From: Gonium pectorale
Taxonomy: Eukaryota; Chlorophyta; Chlorophyceae; Chlamydomonadales; Volvocaceae
Length of the DNA stretch: 64,000 nucleotides
NCBI GenBank assembly: GCA_001584585.1
Contig: LSYV01000005.1
Coordinates: 3,048,806 to 3,112,805, forward strand
Direction: 5' to 3'
The notes beneath the pieces are model-generated. The model searched no databases. It was not told where the DNA came from and saw nothing but the letters and a program-made list of their open reading frames with translations. Shown here one piece after another: positions 35,514 to 48,600 of this stretch. Both the position numbers and the translations under genes were made by a program. Position 1 is the stretch's first letter. Each line of letters begins with the position of its first letter.

Positions 35514-37542
35514 AGCACGGGCCTATGAGAGGCCGAGAAGCCCAAGAAGAGCCATGGGGTTTTGCGGTGTGCTTGCCTAGAAGGACCAACGAAGCCGTGT
35601 GGCCAACCTAGGCCTGCCTCTGAAAGTCCAAGAAGGGGTCGGAGGCTGGACGGTCTGCTCCTGTATAGGGCTGGGGACACGCGTGTCTCGTTTGAGTCCA
35701 TGTGGACTAAGCGCACATGGCAGAAACTTCCGGCAAGCTGCGCGGGGCAGGGCGCGAGCGCTTGGCCCCGAGTGGCGGGACGAGGGCGATGCGCGCGTCA
35801 CCCACGGCCGACCTGCTCTGCCGACTACTACTGCATGTTAGGATACTCCTGCAGGAACCGCGTTAAGAATCCTACATGGAATGCTGTTGAGTGGAGAGGG
35901 TGGACTGCAGTGCGTGTACCATTAGTCTGCTGAGCGTGTCCAGCTGCTGGTGGTTTGGCTTGTCGCATGTGTGGGTGCCGTGGGCGTTGAGACGCTGGCA
36001 ATAAGCGGTGGCTCCAGCGGTAGCCGCAGGAGTGGGGGGTTTCCTCTCGAGGCTGCCCGGTAGTCATGCATCCAAGAGGGTGGTCCCTAGGAGCGTCGAA
36101 ACAGAATGCACTCAGAAGGCTGCTTTGGTCAGGTGCTTCTTGAACGGATGGGTGCACAGTGCATGCTTGGAACTGACCCTAACGGACAGCAAGGATCAGC
36201 AGTGCTATGATACGTGCCTTGGCTGCTTCAGTGCCCGTGTACTCGGCGCCCTGCTGGAAACATCACACCCCCGGGCGTGTATGACCGTAGAGGCTGCTTT
36301 CCCCGTTTCTGGTTCTCTTTTCAATTGACATATACTACGGGTAAGCCAAGACGATGGCTACGAGCGCCGTGGGCTCTCCCGTTCTCTCGTTTCCCATCTT
36401 CATTTCCTACTCCAAAAGCTCCAGATCTGAGCCATCCCCCCTGAGGGGTGATAGTCCCCTGATCCCGGCACGCTTGCCTCTTACGCGCGCCCCTCCCCTC
36501 CCCTGCCTGCTTGCTTTGATTTGTGCACCCTGCCTTGTCACCAGTGAACCCTACTGTGTGGGCCCCTCCGGCTCGGCCGTGTTGTGTGAAACCGCATGTC
36601 GGTCCGCACACGGCCTGCTCCATTGCACACTAGTCACCCGTGGCCCATGCCAGTCGTACACCCGTACGCCCCCTTGCTTCGCACTTTGCCCTCCCACTTT
36701 CTTCCGTTTCCACAGCACTTCGGTAACGGGTTTACTGTGTGACGCGTCACTGCTTTGCCTCTGTCTTGCATGCCCACCCCGCATGTTCCGCCATCATCCA
36801 TCGCTAACTTGCCGCTGCCGCCATCCACTCGCCCGCCCCGTAGGTCAGTACAAAGTGGTGATCGGGTCAGTGGCGTTGGGGAAGTCCGTCTGGACAGGCC
36901 CGCGCTCGCGGCGTCAGTGCTGTGCCAGTCTGTTCGCGTGTTAGGTTAAGCGGGTGGGCATGGGGTCTCCTCCGCCTCCCCTCCGCCTCATTTCATCGGC
37001 TCTTTATCAGCAACCACTACCTTTACGTACGCCTCAGTGCTGCTCGTTCGCCACTGACGTCCAAGTTTTGCAGGTCGCCTACAACTACACCACGACCGCC
37101 AATACTCCCCCTACTGAGCATGGAATCGGTGTCCGCGACGCGACCCGTTTCCCCTTCTCCCCCCACTGAACCGAATTGATGCGGCCTGGTACGTGCGTGC
37201 CCGGTCCCAGGGGTCGGTGAGTATCAACTTTCTACCACAAGATGGATATGACGGTTAGTGCGAATGCGAGCACGGTTACGCGGTGCAGGCGATGTGCGAT
37301 GGCTCAAGAGGACAGAGAGAACATGGCCGACCCGACGGTTCGCTCCCCGATCAACTGCAAAGCGGTTTGCATGGAAGCTTAGATGCTGTCTATGCATGCT
37401 GGTATTTGCCACATCACAGAACGTTTGCTGGAATTCAAATAAATGCAAACGCATTGCTACTCGATGTGCCACCGCCCGGTAATGCCTCTGCCTTCCATCT
37501 AATCGAAAATATAGACAGCAGGAGTTACAACGCAACGCCGAA
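35514..37542. other. Intergenic between the DUF1772-like gene and CASP
   Basis: 2 kb with no supported coding region. It contains a full copy of the 80-bp dispersed repeat (36242-36321, reverse). Pyrimidine-rich tracts lie around 36440-36850. The last few hundred bases should hold the CASP promoter and 5' UTR. Confidence 0.55.
36242..36321 (-). repeat. Full copy (80 bp) of dispersed repeat
   Basis: Read on the minus strand it aligns without gaps to 62673-62752, with about 6 differences in 80 bases. The sequence on either side is unrelated, so the ends are sharp. Family unknown to me. Confidence 0.85.
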
Positions 37543-40500
37543 ATGGGGACCGAGAAGGATGGCTCCCCTCTGTCCTCCCCGCTGTCAGTGGTGTGCAACT
37601 TCTGGCGTGAGCTGGACCTCGAAGGGATGCGCACCAAGCTTGATGAGATCGGGCTGAAGGTGGCAGAGCACCAGGAGGATTCAATGCAGAACAGGCGCAA
37701 GTTGGCCGAAGCCACGCGCGACTTCAAGCGCAACAACGAAGCAGTCAGCAAGACGGTGGGACCGCTTCTAAAGCAGTACCAGGAGGAAATCGACCGGTTA
37801 ACGAAGCGGGCGAAGCATGGGGAGACGGCGTTCCTAGACCTGTACCAGAAGCTTTACGAGGCCCCCGACCCCGCCCCCGCGCTGGCATCGGCCTTCGAGC
37901 ATGCCTCCCGGGCTACCGACCTCGAGGCACAGTGCAAGAAGCTGGCTACGGAGCTGGCAGAGTACAAGGCGGAGTCAACCCACATCAAGAACCAGGACCT
38001 GACGGTGCGCAAGCTGGAGGAAAAGGTTCGCGCATTGGAGGCGCATGTGGAGGAGCGCGACAAGGAGCTGGAGGAGGTGGGTTGTGGGTGGCGCCCAACG
38101 GGTGTGGGTAGAGAAGTGGTTGGGGCGTGGGGCGGGGCGGGGACATATGCTGGGAGGTGTGGGGCGGGGTAATAAAGAAGGGGAACGGGTCGCGTCGCGG
38201 AAACTAAATCGCATACATACGCAATAGAAGAGCTTGTGGTGGTCTTAGCGTAGTTGTTGGCGACCCGTGAAACTGCAACGTTAGCGACGAGCGAGCAGCG
38301 CTGCAGCGTATCTTTGACGGTTGTAGGCGCTAATAACGTGAAGAGGAGGCAGAGGAAAGCCCATGCCAACCTACCCAACCTGACACGCGTGGAGGGGAGC
38401 ACGCGAGGAGCACCAAGATGCATTGCTTCACAGCTGCCCGGTTAACCGTTGTGTCGTTGGGCTAGGGTTGGGCTAGGGAGCAGAGCGGGCGGCAGGGCCT
38501 GGCTACGTCATTCGGAGGGCACTAGCCGCTGCAATTCCAGGTGCCGGCTCCATTGCGTCCTCTACGGTCCTAACTCCGGAGCACAAGTTAACATACGCCG
38601 CCATATTGCAAGTTTGCGCTTACCCTTGCGTGTGGCTTTTGTACATCCTGGTGGTTTTGTACTTGGGGATGTGGACACACGCCTGGCTGACGTGGCATTT
38701 CGGTGCAGCGCACGCGGCGACCCGCAACGGCAGATTTCTTGGACGGCATTACGCAACACTTGAACTGCCTATTGTCATGGCCGCAGGTCCGCAGCCGCGC
38801 CGTGGCCGAGGCCGACGCCGCCCGCCTGGCGGCAATGCAGGGCCGCGAGGCGGAACTGGAGGCAATGCTCAGCCAGGCGCAGGCGAGCTGGGTTCTGCAT
38901 GGCGGGGGGCCTGATGATACGTGGGTGCCCTTTGGAACGGCAACAGGCATGCCTGTAGGCCGCGGGCCACATCGGGGAATCCGAAGGACTTTGTGCTGCG
39001 GTAGGCCGGTCCGTGGGTGGCTGACTGCCATCTGACGAGGCAGGCCAGGCTCGTCGGGATACAGCTGATGGGGAAACACGCAGGGACCCGGTTGCCTGCT
39101 TGTTGAGGAAAGACCCTGAACTGCCGTGCAGGCTAGCCTGGCGGCCATGCAGAAGCTGTATGCGGGCGCGGAGAACCAGCTGTTCGCCATTCAGAGCCAG
39201 AGCGAGGAGGAACGGATGGGGCGGCAGGCGGAGCTGGAGCTCGCGTCGGCGGAGCTTGAACGCGCCCAGGTCGGGATAAAGCTGTGAAGCGGCGTGCTAG
39301 GCGGCCGCCTCACGGGGGGAGGGGGACGACTGACTGGGCGGAGTGGTGGAGTAGCGTAGCGTTCGGGGACTTACGATAGCCCGAGTCGCATGCGTTTGGG
39401 ATGCACCGCAACCCCTTTTGAACTGCTCAACAAGGCCAGTACCGCCTGCACACTTTTGTGTGCATACATACGCCCTTCGGCGTGAAATTGCAGGACCGAC
39501 TGGCTGCCCTGGAGCGAGAGAAGGAGGCGCTGGTGGCCAAGCTGCAGCACGACGAGCCTGGGACGGGGTCGCAGGGCGGAGCAGACCCCGCCGCGGCTCC
39601 CCATGGGTCGGCCGCGCTGCGTCACAGCGCCAGCGTGGGCGGGCGTGCCTCGGCGCAGCACTCGGCCAGCATTGAGGAGACGCTCCGGAGCGAGCTTGGC
39701 GCACAGCGGGAGCTCGCGTCGCGGCTGAGGAGCGAGCTGGTGCGGGATGCTTGGGGTGGGGTCGAGCGGGGGCTACGGAGACGGTGGCGGAGCCTGGGGA
39801 GGGCGTAGCTAACAGCAAAGTGGCAGCAATTGCACAAGCCCACGGATTCTGGGACCTGCTGTGCCGCGTATCGTGTGCAGACCTACGGCGAGTCTGTTTA
39901 TTTCCACTTGCGCTTCGTGGCACATGTGTTTCATGGACGCCTCCCTGGCAGTAGTGAAGCCGGCCATGGTGCCGACTGTGATGTTCCCTCAGTGACTGCC
40001 CCCTGCTACGTTGCCTTGCGCTTTCCATCTCGCGCCGCGCGACGTCTACCCTCCCGTGTCAACCCTTCCGCAGGCCTCCGTTCGGGCTGAGAGCGAGGAG
40101 GCGCGCGAGATGCTTGAGGCCCGGCTGGAGGGGCTGCGCTCCACGCTGGCGGCCACAGAGCAGCACGCGGCGGCCGTGGAGCAGGAGCTTGCCGCACGGC
40201 CCACGCAGTCCCAGGTGAGGGGAGCTTGCGGCCACGTGCTCACCTCATCCTTCCGAGATCCGCGGGGGGATGCGTGGTGATACTGCTCTGGGCTGGCAGG
40301 ACCAGTTCTGAGCTTGCTGCGGAGACCGTCGGGTGCAGGCAGCGGGAGCGTGGCCTAAGGGGAATGACAAAGCGACCGCCCCGTTTCCGTCTTAGCTGGC
40401 AGCCTCTTGGATGGGTGTTGACTTCCGTCCTTTCGAACAGACATGTTTGTGGTGGGCATGGCCGCCACATGCCGCAACCCGAACTGTATGCTCGTGCGGA

Positions 40501-43227
40501 TGGACGGGCGAGTACTGCTGACCCACTCAAACCCTGTCTCTCAACACGCGGTCTCAACTTTGCTCCCCATAAGCCGCACGTCTCTTTAATACTTTTGTCC
40601 GTCGCCACGTCCGTACCCCGCAGCTGGAGGACCTACGACAGCAGCTGCGCGTGCTGCAAGCTATCGGCTACAACAGCCTAGACGTGGAGGGAGATGAGGA
40701 GGACCCCTCGGCCGCCGGCGCTGGGCAGGGACCCAGCTTCGGGCATGGCGCCGCAGGCACCGGGGCCGGCTCACACCGTGGGCTGGGTGCACCCGGCTCG
40801 CTGGAGGCGATGCTGCTGAGCAAGAACCGACACCTGGAGCACGAGCTGACGATGGCCAAGCTTAAGGTGGTGGACGTGCGGCAGGAGGCCGACCAGGCAG
40901 CTGCGCGGGTGGTGGACCTAGAGGCACAGCTGGCAGAGCAGGTGCGCCTGGGTGCCGTCAGGCCGGGGTGATGCGGGTCCAAGAGGTTTTGCTGGGGTGG
41001 CGTGGCAAGGGTCAAGGCACCTAGGCTGTCTTCGGGATCCAGGTTCTCTTGCCCGTGCGTCGTTGCTCCTTCGCAAGGACGGCGCGGTTATCATAGGCAA
41101 ATTCGCCATTCCTGGAATGTCCCCGTGCAGGTGTCCCTGGTCCGGCAGCTGGAGGAGGACCTCTTGGCCAGCAGGGCGGCCGAGCAGCGACTGGCGGCGA
41201 CGGGATCGGGCGGCGCCGCGGCCGCCATTGGCATGGGCTCTGCGTCGTCGCCCAACGTTGCAGGTGCGGTCGCGCTCTAGTCTAGTCATGCCTGCAGCTA
41301 TATTCTGCACATTGGTAATCTGTCAGGATATGACATAACCATATTTTAGTTGTTGCGGCACGCCAGCACACGCCAACACATCGCCCACAATGGTTAGCTA
41401 TTTGACATGGTTTGCGCCGAGGTCCTATGTCTGTTTGCATTCCAGACTGGCTCGCTGGTGGGTTTTGACTCGCCCAGTACCGTTGCTGCCCTTACAACCG
41501 GTGTGCAGCCCGGGGTGCTGTCAGACTGCTCAGCTGCACGGTCAGGGGTTGGGGGACAGATTCTAAGACGGTTTCGTTGCCCACATGCGGCTTCTTCCAA
41601 CAGGCCTGGTCGGCGGGGCTGCCGGCGGCGACGCCGACGACGGCGACGCCAGCATGCTGCGTGTGCTGTGCGCGCAGCGGGACCGCCTACGTGCTCGCTG
41701 CCACGACCTGGAGGAGGAGCTCACGCGCCTGCGGGCAGAGCTCACCGCCACCAAGAGCGCGGCGGCTGCCGCCAAGGCAGACAACATTGCGCTCATAGAA
41801 CGGCTGAGGTGCGGCCGCGCTCTTCGCTCGGGGTTTCAGTGCTTAGTAAGCGTTCTCGCTGGGCATGAGTTGAGTCCATGAGGTCCGGGGGCGGCTGGGC
41901 CCAAGGTGAGATTTGTTTTAGAAAACCAAATGCTACTTTGTACCTGACCTGTCACCGGTCTCAGTGCCAGCAAGGTGTTTTGTAAACTGAATGTCTTATT
42001 GTAGCTCGGGTCAAATGCATTATGGCATTGGGTCGTTCTTGCCGTGACCCTATTCCCCTGTAGGTACGTGCACTCGCGAACCGGCATTACGGGATCCGGC
42101 GGCGTGGGCGGCGGCGGTGGGCGGGGCGGCAGCGTCAAGGGCGGCGACGTGGAGGCGGGCGCCGAGGTTGAGCGGCGGTACGGCCGGATGTACGACGAGG
42201 GCATCAACCCGTTCAAGGAGTTCAAGGACCAGCAGAAGGAGCGTCAGAAGAGCGCCATGGGCCTCGTGGACAAGGTGGGTTGCTGGGCGCAAAGGGTGTG
42301 CGTGGCGGTGCTTTGGGGGCCCGCAGTGTGCCAATGAGGGGATGGGGTACGGCCATGAGGGAACTCCTGCAGGGGTCAGCAGGGCTAACAGGAAACCAAA
42401 GAGCTCGAGGAAATAATGCTTTTGGACTTCTGCTCGTGCCCTACATCCATTCGGCATCCGTGACGACGCGCACGTGAACTTGCCCGCCCTTCCGTGCCGC
42501 TCCGCTCCCCGTCCACCGTCCACAGGCCATGTTCATGCTGTCGCAGCTGGTGTACGGCAACTCGGCCGCCCGCATGTTTGCGTTCCTGTACCTAGCCGCC
42601 ATGCACGCACTGGTGTTCGCCTCCATCCTGCGAATGACGCACCACTCGAGCAACGCGCTCTACTCCCACACTCAGGTGGGAGGGTTGTCGGTGGGGTGGC
42701 GGCAGGTTGTGAGGGCAGAGGGAGGAAAGGAAGGGATGGGGCGGTGTGCAGAGCTGTGCGTAGGCGTGGTGGCTCGGGGCAACTGTGCAATGAAGTGCGG
42801 TTTGGGTGATGCGGGGGCCGGGTTGAGAAGCGGGCGGACATTGGCAGCGGCTGCAACACTGTTTCTTGGCGGAAGGGTCTGCGGCGGGTGGGATTGCGAT
42901 GTGAGAGGTGGGTTTCGGACTTCGGGCAATGCGGGAGGCTGTGCTATGCTGACGTGGAACCGCTCCGCAGCTGTGGTATGGGGTGCTCCTTGCCTATCAC
43001 AACGGCGATCAGCAGGGCTTGCCGCACACTGCTTGGGCGCAATTTTGTGACCTGTCCTAACGCCCTGCCTTCCTTGCTCTCCGGCCAACAATGCTTCTTC
43101 CTCTGCCCTGCTATGCGGCTACCTCTCCTATCGCCAGGCCGTCATGGACAACCGCCACAACACCACCGCTTTAATGCATCACGAGGGCGCAGTGGCGGGG
43201 AACCACCTGCAGGGACAGTTGCCGTAG
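37543..43227 (+). CDS. CASP: CASP, Golgi membrane-anchored golgin
   Basis: CASP is a tail-anchored Golgi coiled-coil protein, in animals paired with golgin-84 in retrograde vesicle tethering. Exons 37543-38076, 38787-38882, 39132-39269, 39494-39739, 40074-40214, 40624-40941, 41131-41263, 41604-41808, 42064-42274, 42526-42675, 43138-43227; all phases agree, giving 753 residues (human about 680). Family blocks: FWRELDLEGMRTKLDE, RKLAEATRDFKRN, VGPLLKQYQEEIDRLTKRAK and LYQKLYEAPDPAPAL near the N-terminus; LEAMLLSKNRHLEHE mid-protein; LCAQRDRLRARCHDLEEEL; and INPFKEFKDQQKERQ before the anchor. The membrane segment is about residues 689-710 and keeps the Tyr and His typical of CASP/golgin-84/giantin (FLYLAAMHALVF). 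A 50-residue tail follows the anchor. The intron after exon 2 begins with GC, not GT. Confidence 0.95.
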
Positions 43228-44323
43228 TTGAATGGAGGTGGCCCCGGCGTGACGCCGTGTTACCAAGCATACATTAAGCACGTGCCGTAGGGAAGGTTGC
43301 AGTGTTTACGATGGGGACGAGACGCGGTTCCACGCCAATCACGGCAGTTGGCTGAAGACGGGGTAGCGCATGGAATGGGTGCCGCGGCTAGGCCCATGGA
43401 TTATGGATGCCACAAGGAATGCAAGAAGACCGGCAGAGGCCTGGTCCGGTGGTGGCCTGGTGGGAGTCAGGGGAAAAAGAGAAACCGGACCGGACTCAGT
43501 GCATACCGGAGATTCGGGCATCTGATCCGTCACGCCGTGGTAATCAGGTCAAGCTCGCCTTCAGGTGTTCTGGCAGACCCCTGGCTTGAGCACGCCTCAT
43601 GTGGCGGCCTCGAGTCCTATAGGACGCCGAAGGACTTCTGACTCGCCAGCGGTACACAGGTGCAGGACACGGCGACTCAGGCCATGTTTTGCAGGAATGA
43701 AAGTCTTACAACTGCCACACGTCCGCACTGCGTGTGGGGCGCACGGAGGATGCCGAGCCTAACCCGCCATCCTCCCATCGCAAACCAGCTCTCAACCGCC
43801 GCGGCGACGGCCGGCCGGAGCCCCATTTATTATAAATCACCGTAGGCAACGTCATGAGGAGTTATGAAGACTGAACATGAAGCGAATGGCGTTGCCCCGT
43901 CAAAGGCGCAGTCGCCGAGCAGTTGAAATCATAAGTCTTCCCTACAGCCTCACATGATGAATGAATGTTGCAGGCGTGTACCGACGCTTTAGCCAACCGA
44001 CCCTACAGTGCGCCCTGGTACGCATCCAGGGACGTTCCCACCCGCTGCACATCCGTGCACCTGGAGGAAGTCAATCCCCGGTCCGCACCCAGAGGAATTG
44101 ACCGCCAGACCGGCACGGACCTAGCTACATCGCAACCCCGGTCCTCGCCCCACGTACACGTCCCGAGGTGCCTTTTGCAGGCACCCACGCTGCACTCGTA
44201 ACAACCTGACATTCAGTAACCGCGCGGCGGTCACGTAACACCAGCAGCAAATGGCCGAAGGTTAGGAGGCATCGGTAGTGCCGATGCGACAAAGCGCCCC
44301 ATTACGGTAAGGTGACATTCCAC

Positions 44324-44328
44324 TGTAA
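44324..44328 (+). terminator. Possible TGTAA poly(A) signal, CASP
   Basis: TGTAA about 1.1 kb after the CASP stop codon. This is far for a 3' UTR but within the range seen in these algae. Confidence 0.3.
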
Positions 44329-45282
44329 AAGGGCGCACTCGCTCTGCCCGCGCGGGCTGAGGCCGCCGGGGCCATGGCTGGTGCTCCAGCTCATACCCGT
44401 CCCCTGTCCCGCCAAAACCTGCTAGGCAGAGGTGCCCTGCTTGCAGCCATGCTCTTGTGAGGCAGTCTGGCCCCGATCAGTCCTGCATAGTTAGGTCATG
44501 CTCCAACCACCACTGAGCCGCACGCTGCGCGCAGTTCAAGATGCACAGAGAGCCGCACGCCACCATAGGACACCGCGCGCGTCCGCCTTTTGCTGTGGCC
44601 GCGTACAGGTGCGCAGACACTGGTCAGGACCGCATAACGCGGCCGCGCCGCCAGTACATCGCGCGCAAGCCCCACGCACGCAGCCATAACCGTTGGTGCC
44701 GCCGGTCACAACCGTCAGTTGAGGGAGTTCAGTTGCGCGTCGTGCTCCTCACGCACAGTCACACAACACATCAGGCAGAGGAGGCAATTCAAGCGCAAAA
44801 CATGCCGGGCGGGTTTTTCGGGGTGTGTTGTGTGACGCGGCAACAGATCGAATGGAACAACGATGAAGATAGCGACTGGCTGCCTGCCGGCTGCAGTTAG
44901 CATCCATTGGCGCCTCCGCGAATTAAGCCTCGATTGACGGGAGCCCGGTGCCCCCGACGTTTGCCATACCACCACATTAACCATGTTCACCATCTGCCAC
45001 CAGCCTCGGCCGCCATGTCAAATAAGACACGCGAGCACGAAGAGGGGCCGGCCCGCCACCGCGTAGGGGCGCAACTCAACGCTACGAGCCGCGCAACACC
45101 TCCCAACCGAACGCATACATGAGATACGGGAAAGTTCCGTACAGACGGTCGCCATCGTACAACGCGCGACGCATGCGCTGGCATGCAGCTCAACGGATTC
45201 GGCTTTCGATGGCAAGACCCCAGCTTCGCACGCGCCGCGCCAGCGGCCCCCCCCTGCTGCGCCCCCTCCCCATCGCATCAAA

Positions 45283-45287
45283 TTACA
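45283..45287 (-). terminator. TGTAA poly(A) signal, LRR/XK-like gene
   Basis: Minus-strand TGTAA about 375 bp downstream of the stop codon at 45660. Confidence 0.45.
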
Positions 45288-45659
45288 TACCCCTAACCAG
45301 ACGGCGGTTTCACAAAGCACGACCCCGAGCCGTACGCAGACCGCTAAAGATGCGCAACGAATGGGACCGACGCGGTACCCGCGCTCTCGCCCTAGTCAGC
45401 GGCAAGGCGTGGGGCCGTGCCGGCCGATGCCGGGTGCTCATGAAGGGAGTTGTTGGCGCAAGCTCTAGGCAAGCGCCGGAGAGATGCCAGAAACAAGCTA
45501 ATCACCTAAAGCGCGCACTAGGGACACAGGCATGCACGCCCATGTAGGAAGCTACGTAAGCAAGCACGGCTCCCAGGCCGAGCCCCGCTGTTCAGGGTTG
45601 CGGTCCGCAGCCGCTCCGGGGACTATGGGGCCGCGGGAGCGAATGCAGGCGGGCATGAG

Positions 45660-48600
45660 CTACCCATCAGGCGGGCGAGGCGGCCTGGGCGGCATCGGCG
45701 GCACACCGGACGCCAGCCATGGCGGCAGCTGTGGCGGCGGCGGCAGGCGGACGGAGCCCAACGGCGTGGCAGCCCGCGACGTGGACGGGCTCTGTGGCAG
45801 CAGCAGGGCAGCGAGATACGCGGCGACTTTAGAAGGCTGCATCACGGGCAAGTTAAGGAGCCGCGCATAATCATCACGTGCAACCCGTACAAGCGTTACA
45901 TGTGTGGCCCCCACCCGGCACCGCTCTTATAATACGGGAAGCAGCGGAAGGGGCAGCCCTGCACCCCGCTACAGCAACGCGCGCAACCCCTCCCCTTGCC
46001 CTACTCACGGTGTGCCGCGTGCTGCTGTTACGTGACATACGGATGACCTCGATGCCCGCCTCTTGCACGGGGCTGTGAGGCACGGCGATGCTCAAGGCCT
46101 CCGGGCCCCGTCGCCTCGCCGGCGACACGTTGGCGCTATGCGGATTTGAGCGAGAGTGCGCGTGAACGCCGTCCCTGATGCTCGCAACCTGGCGCAGCGA
46201 TCTGTCACGGATGCCGCTGTCGCCAAGCCCGTCGCCTCCCTCCGGCCGGTAGCGGCCGGCCCTGGGGCTTGCGGCGCCTGAAGCCGAAGCAGACACGGCC
46301 ACTGGCCGCCATCGGCCGAGGCTGCCCGCGAGGTCCGAGGGCAGTGGGCCACTCGGGTGAGGCTCGACCCCGGCGGACGGGCCTGCCCTATCGCCGAGCG
46401 CAGCCTCAGCGGCCAGTGCTGCAGAGGCGAGGTAGCGGGATTCCTCCGACTGGGGCGTTCCCGCCGGCAGGGACAGCGGAGGCCGGGTGGAATCCGAATC
46501 CGAGCTGCCTCTCCCGCCCCCGCCGCTGCTGCGTGACGCGATCGGCGGCGCTCCCGAGGACGAAAACATCCGGGTCCGGTTTGCTGACCGGGCCTCGCCA
46601 GGGGCTGAGCCATTGCGTGCCAAGGCAGCCACTGCATGTGGCGGCGGGCCGTGCCCGCCTGTCGCCGCCTGTCCGACCATGTCTGAGGAGAGGGTCCCGA
46701 CTAAGGAGGAGACGACGGCGTCCGAAGGTCGCGCCGGCGACCCTTCTTGTACGCTCCGCGAGCGACGACTGAGACTGCCGCCGCCGCCGTGATGCGTCGA
46801 GGTGCTGGAAGGCCCCACCGCCGTAGAGGATGCGGTCGCCTCCTGTAGTCGCTGCTGCTGCGCGGCCCACTCCTCAGCCGCTGCGGCAACGGCCGCCATG
46901 GCCGCGGCTGACCCATGAGAGTGCCGCGAAAAGGCGGCGGATGTGGTTGGCGACCCACGGTCGCTCTCCGCGTCCGTGCCCCCGCCCACCCCGCTCCGGC
47001 TGGGCGGGTGGGGCGGCGTGACTGGCAAGCTGGGGAGCAGTGGCCGCAGCGGAGGGTGTGCAGGGATGGTCACGCTGCTGCGCCCGCTGCCCGACCCCGG
47101 CCCGAGGCGGCTGGGCGGCGCGGGCTGCGAGTGGCTAGGCCCTGGGCTGCCACTGCCACCGCTCCCGCCGCCACCAAGCCGGCTTGCACTGGCAGCCAGT
47201 AGCGATGGTCGGTATCGGGGCGGCGTCAACGGAGTGAACGTGTGCGCTGCTGCAGCCGCTGCGCTGCCGGCCGACGCCGACGATGAAGCGGCCGATGTCC
47301 GGTCTCGGAACTCATCGGTCGCCCCGCCTCTGTCGTCGTTCGGCGCAGGCGCGATCTCCGGTTCAGCTGCCTGCAGCTCCAGCCCAATCGCGCCTGCGAT
47401 GGATCCCGTGCCGAATGCAAGCCGCTGCTGCACACTGCCGCCGTTCCCGTCGACAATGTCACTGCCGACAGCACCACCACCACTACCACCACCAACGCTC
47501 CCCGCCCGTGACGGCGACCGCTGCTCCTGGCCGCCCGAGCCTAGGCCGACGGCGCTGTGGCTGCGGCCACGGCCGCCCCCGACTGTGGGGTTAAGGGGCG
47601 CCTCGAGGTACTGCACAGCGACAGCGCTGTCGCCGCCGTAGCCGTGCCCTGACTCTGCCCCGCGCTCCATGGCTGCGAGGGGCGTCCGGAGGCGCTTCAT
47701 GTAGTCCACGGGGTCGCGTACCTTGTCAAGGTGGGTGACAGCTACCAGCACCCGCCGGAGCGGCCCGCGCTTGTACCTGCGGCAAGGCAGCCATAAGCGC
47801 ATGGGTCAGGGCGTGCGAACGAGGGGGCGGCACTCCAGGACAGCGTCTGAAAAGCGTCATTCGTCAACGAGACTCTGGTGGGTTGTGGCTGGCCATGCCT
47901 GCGTTGGCTGCATTGATGGCGGCAACCCCTGCCTGCACCCGCTTCCCTCCCTCCCTCCCAGCAGCGACTGGCCCCACCTGCAGAGCTTCCAGGCCGCTAT
48001 GAGCATGTCGCCCATCGAGAGCAGTATGGACGTCAAGAACAGGCCGTGGTCCACGTACATGCCGCCGCCCATGAGGTTCTGCCGCGCGTACACCACGCTC
48101 TGCGTCACCGCCTCGGCGGGCGCCTGCAGCAGCGCAACGCAGAACTCCACGAGCTCCAGGTACCTGCGGGGCGACCGCCACCCGGAGCAAATCAAGGCAC
48201 GGCAATGGAGTCATATCTGCACCCGGCCTCAGGCCGAGTCCTGCCACAGCCTGGTACCGCAAATGCCACAGATGCGCGTGTAGGCCTCGAAGTACAGCTC
48301 CGCCCGATCGATTTAGGCGCGCCTCACACTCTTTCACGCGAAACATGCGTCACGCACCTCCAGAAAACTATGGGCACGTCAGGGTTGCGGATGTTCGCGA
48401 ATGCCAGCAGCGGCCCCAGCGCGGGGCCCACTGCCAGCAGCACCGGGTACACCGCAGCGACCATAAGCTTGCTGGAGAACAGATGGTGCGCGAGGGAGCC
48501 CCACAGCGCTGCCGACACCGCCGCCTGCGTCACGACGATGAAGGCCAGACACACCGCACTGGCGCTGGCGTCGCCGTCGGCAAACAGCCACACCGTCACA

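Larger units (their letters stand above)
43228..45659. other. Convergent 3' region between CASP and the LRR/XK-like gene
   Basis: 2.4 kb with no supported gene. TGTAA at 44324-44328 (plus) could end CASP transcripts. TTACA at 45283-45287 (TGTAA on minus) lies about 375 bp past the stop of the LRR/XK-like gene. Several open frames (for example 45119-45547 plus) look random. Confidence 0.5.

Noticed and set aside
36354..36944. Plus-strand open frame of 196 codons
   Set aside because: Pyrimidine-rich intergenic sequence upstream of CASP; product is Cys/Pro/Ser-rich without domain or splice partner.
46943..47641. Plus-strand open frame (232 codons)
   Set aside because: Antisense to the 589-codon exon of the LRR/XK-like gene, whose frame joins neighbouring exons in phase.
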